Source of the DNA: Molanna angustata
Taxonomy: Eukaryota; Arthropoda; Insecta; Trichoptera; Molannidae
Length of the DNA stretch: 64,000 bases
NCBI GenBank assembly: GCA_963576475.1
Contig: OY754981.1
Span: 25,133,411 to 25,197,410 of the forward strand
Direction: 5' to 3'
In this document: one piece after another, positions 60,815-64,000 of the stretch
Numbering within the stretch: the stretch's first letter is position 1
Layout of the letters: every line of letters starts with the position of its first letter
Notes under the pieces: generated by a model
Told to the model about the DNA's origin: nothing
The model's input: only the letters and a program-made list of their open reading frames with translations
The model's database searches: none
Made by a program: the position numbers and the translations under genes

Positions 60815-63396
60815 TACCTATTCTTAAATCATCTACAAACAAAAATGTTAAAATGAACAAGGGTAACTGAAATAAAAATAACAAAGTGTAAATGAGTTAC
60901 AAAAAAAATGTTTAAGATTATTAATGAATTGAAACAATAAAAAAGTCAACATGAATTATCAATAGAAAGGATTGTTTGAACACGTGTAATGTCACATAAT
61001 GTAAGACCTTAGTCCTCTTTTCAAAATTATCTTGAACTTTAAACTGGTATTGTGAAGTTGAGGAATAAAATTTAAATGCATCGAAAACTATGTTCAAAAT
61101 TTTCAGAACCAAAAAAATATGTACATTGCAACTTACAAACTAGACAAACGATATATGTATGAAATCACATAATATGGAATCATTACCATTATTTAATAAT
61201 AGTAAACTACTCATCAATATAATATTATTTAATATTTATTCTCACACAGTCAAGTCGATGAACATTGTATTAAAAAAAAAAGAAATAGACAAATATATGA
61301 AATACGCTAAATGTAATAAATAATTCATGAAATAGCGTGAAATTTTTCACTGCCTTAATACCAACCAAAACATTAATGTATTTATGCCAATAATCATAGT
61401 AACTGAAGATTACAAAATCTTTACTGAATTCAGAATGCCAATACAACATTTTTTCAGTACACAAGATTCAGTTTGAATTGATTTATTTTTGCACATTTAA
61501 ATAATGAATAACAATGCCACAGATTAATCAATTTTGAATATTATGAATTTATTGAAATTAAACATTAATTTGGCTATCACAAAAGACGATGATGTTATGT
61601 GATTGAAGGTTGATAATATTAATACTAAAAAGAAACCTCTTTATGATAAAATGAGATCTATCATTGATTCTTTACCAATGCAAATATCATGAAAAGAATC
61701 AATTTGTAAAAAAGCCTATCAGCAATTAACAACAATTCAGATATATAATTGAGTTTTTCCAGTGCACATCAATTTGGAAAATTTACTATCAATTTAGTTA
61801 CAGTCATAAATGTAAAATAGAATTACAAAAAATCATATCAATGAATCAATTTGAGATTCAAAACATGTACACCTATGAAGATAATTAAATTTAGATTGAC
61901 CTTTAAAATAGGTACTTCCATAATCTTATATAGGAAAAAGAAACAGTTCCAATATAATCATAACAGATAAAATTATCAATGAGTTTTCAACAAATATTGG
62001 CTAAAATGTGATAAAAAATGTTTGTAAATACAGTATAAAAATTTCATCGGTAAACAAAAATGCATTTTTTTTAAATATTACAAATTTATGTAAAAAAAAT
62101 CTATTCAATTATATTAACATTACTTATGTATACGTTTTGTAAAATGGTTTCTTTTCATATTTGCATTTTTAGCTTCGTATTTATAAGCTTTACACATTTA
62201 AAAAATCTATCCTGCGTCTTTTAAGCATTTATACCTTACATATTCTTACAATATTGATTGTTTCTTTGTGTAATAATCATTTATGATAGGTAACAAACAA
62301 TATTCAAAACAAATATTTTTGTTTATACTGCGTATCAATTCACTTCTTATATGAATATATGAAGAATCCCCACTTGTTTCTAGTTTCTAGAATCCCTACT
62401 TGTTGAAAAAATAATGTAAGTATATAAAAATGTCAATCCAGCGAACTATACCTACTTCTTATAGAGAAATATTGACGCATTTATATTATCACTCAATATT
62501 TACGCACTCGTGTTATTCAATATTGATGCAATTATATCATTCAATATTAATGAAATTATGTCATTCAAGTACATTGAATTATTTATTAAAGCATGTATAA
62601 TTGTCGCCAAATATCTTGAGCTATTTTGCCGAGAAGGTGGGCAATTTGCACTTATATCAACGAAGCAAAAAGACACAAATTTGCACTCTGCGCATACGGA
62701 AGTTTGCTTCAAGATATTTGGCGATATTTATATTTAATCTTTAGAATGCAGAAAAATCAATTTTAATCCATTGAATGTACATATCACTGATTGAATGACA
62801 AGTTTTTAAATTTTTTTTTTGACACATGACATCTTAATTGACATGGTAACATGGTTTGTCTTCAAAATATAAAAATGCAATTTTAATATGTAACCAGAAT
62901 TTAACTAGACAAATAGTTTTTGATTGAATTAATTTATTACCTACGTAATTTATATTCCAAATTCACTGAATCATGAAGCAAGATGAGTTTAATAAAATAC
63001 TAAAGTACACAAGACATAATATAGGAGTAAGTAAACTTAAATGAAGAGAAAAGTTAAAGCAACTACATAAATTAAGTTCTGAAATTAAAACATAATAAAT
63101 CATAGAGAACATGAACAAGAATATAAATAAGGAGAGAATTGTATGTCAGGGAAGGAAGATATGGCGTTTAATTTCATGATAAATATATTGGAATTAAAAG
63201 CTAAATGTGAAACTGTTTTTTTGTATATTTTACATAATAAATTTTGCAAATTGTTTTGAGGTTATACAAAGCAACAAACCACTTAAGTACCCAAATTGTT
63301 TAAATTACTGACGTTGGTTTAAGTGTAGAATAAAAAAAAAAACTGTTTATCATAATAAGTGCATGATTCTTATAAAACTAATAAGTCTCGCCAATA
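60815..63396. other. AT-rich region, possibly 3' UTR of the gene at 63397
   Basis: No exon found, apart from the MITE at 62596-62733. It directly follows the stop codon of the - strand terminal exon, so part of it should be that gene's 3' UTR. Many AATAAA hexamers occur on the - strand by composition, so the end cannot be chosen by eye. Confidence 0.35.
62596..62733. mobile_element. second copy of the 134-bp MITE
   Basis: The ends TATAATTGTCGCCAAATATC and GATATTTGGCGATATTTATA, with interior GACACAAATTTGCACTCTGC, match the copy in aurora B intron 2 (38043-38176) with scattered differences. Confidence 0.8.
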
Positions 63397-63504
63397 TTAA
63401 CAACGATCTCTTAACCTAAAAGACACAGGAGTCTTTGGGGATAACACAAACTCAAACTGAACGTCTAATTCTCCGTCGTATTCAATCTGGAACTCACGAA
63501 CTAG
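63397..63504 (-). CDS. 3'-terminal exon of an unrecognised gene
   Basis: On the - strand a TTTTGCAG acceptor is followed by 35 codons and a TAA (63399-63397). Only this frame is open, since the other two meet a stop within the first four codons. The peptide starts LVREFQIEYDGELDVQFEFV and ends VSFRLRDRC. It has balanced codon and acidic/hydrophobic composition unlike the random AT frames nearby. I do not recognise the family. The rest of the gene lies beyond the right edge of the window. An isolated retrocopy is less likely given the clean acceptor. Confidence 0.6.
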   Translation of the reverse strand, partial: LVREFQIEYDGELDVQFEFVLSPKTPVSFRLRDRC

Positions 63505-63711
63505 CTGCAAAATAATAATAAATTTATGATACAAGCAAGATAAGATCTTCGCAGTTAAATAAAAGTGAGTAAAGAAAATGAATGACGGAATGAATTATAT
63601 ATTTCCAATGGTATAAAAATTACTAAGGTACAAAATTACAATTTCTATATAATTTATACCTCAATCCTTTTTTTTTCATACATTTGGAAATTCTACTGCC
63701 TTGCTAGACAT

Positions 63712-63893
63712 AGGCCCTGAGTCAAATTGAAAACGCTGTTCGTTATCGCCAAGCGCTATTTTTTTTTTGTATGTGATTTGACGTTTGTTGTAGAAATTTT
63801 TTCTACAATAACAAACAACAAACGTCAAATCCCATACAAAAAAAAATTAGCGCTTGGCGATAACGAACAGCGTTTTCAATTTGACTTGGGGGC
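63712..63893. mobile_element. about 180-bp palindromic MITE
   Basis: The arms GTCAAATTGAAAACGCTGTT ... ACGTTTGTTGT and complement enclose a short TAGAAATTTTTTCTA centre. The arms are nearly perfect, including the T/A runs. It lies in the intron upstream of the terminal exon at 63504. No certain target duplication. Confidence 0.8.
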
Positions 63894-64000
63894 ATAGTCT
63901 GTTCTGAGGCAGTACTACTTTAAAATTGCCATGGCTACTTTGCGATCATAAGATTTGTTTTTTTTTTCACATATTCCATACACACAAGATAACGACAACC

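Overview
This is a eukaryotic nuclear window. It is AT-rich, with spliced host genes, tRNA-derived SINEs, non-LTR retrotransposons and many small inverted-repeat DNA elements. The two recognisable host genes and the repeat types point to an insect. A lepidopteran (moth or butterfly) is my best guess, from general repeat style and the frequent AGGTACCTA-like strings in spacer DNA, but nothing here proves the order.

Two host genes are complete and lie tail to tail in the middle. A putative hydroxypyruvate isomerase (HYI/Gip family, 4 coding exons, 267 aa) is on the + strand at 28268-33031. An Aurora B-type serine/threonine kinase (6 coding exons, 313 aa) is on the - strand at 34799-39408. Between their 3' ends lies a 279-bp-arm inverted repeat with no mismatch seen where I compared the arms. 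A single 3'-terminal exon of a third, unrecognised gene (- strand, 63397-63504) is at the right edge.

The rest is mostly mobile-element DNA. On the left (1-28 kb) there are long-inverted-repeat elements (2343-2737, 8892-12602, 14731-15136, 20970-21892), a 5'-truncated R1-like LINE (5920-8085), a duplicated block of more than 1 kb (18290-19505 and 22770-24080), and many LINE 3' tails whose only remaining coding part is the C-terminus of reverse transcriptase. In the middle and right (42-55 kb) there is a 5'-truncated LINE of 2.1 kb with an open 695-codon RT frame and clear target duplications. It sits in a repeat that has a second, inverted copy 5 kb away. Further right are a hAT-like MITE, two inverted copies of a GC-rich minisatellite, and an internally deleted pogo/Tigger-like transposon that split an older LINE at a TA. 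The 55.5-63.4 kb region is very AT-rich with scattered MITEs and no coding signal I can support.

The most noteworthy items are the pogo-like deletion derivative with its iterated GAGTGCGCA motifs, the long palindrome between the convergent genes, the palindrome in aurora B intron 1, the inverted minisatellite pair, and the palindromic LINE tail at 8291-8519. I see no CRISPR, operon or other prokaryotic features, and no genuine stand-alone tRNA or rRNA gene.
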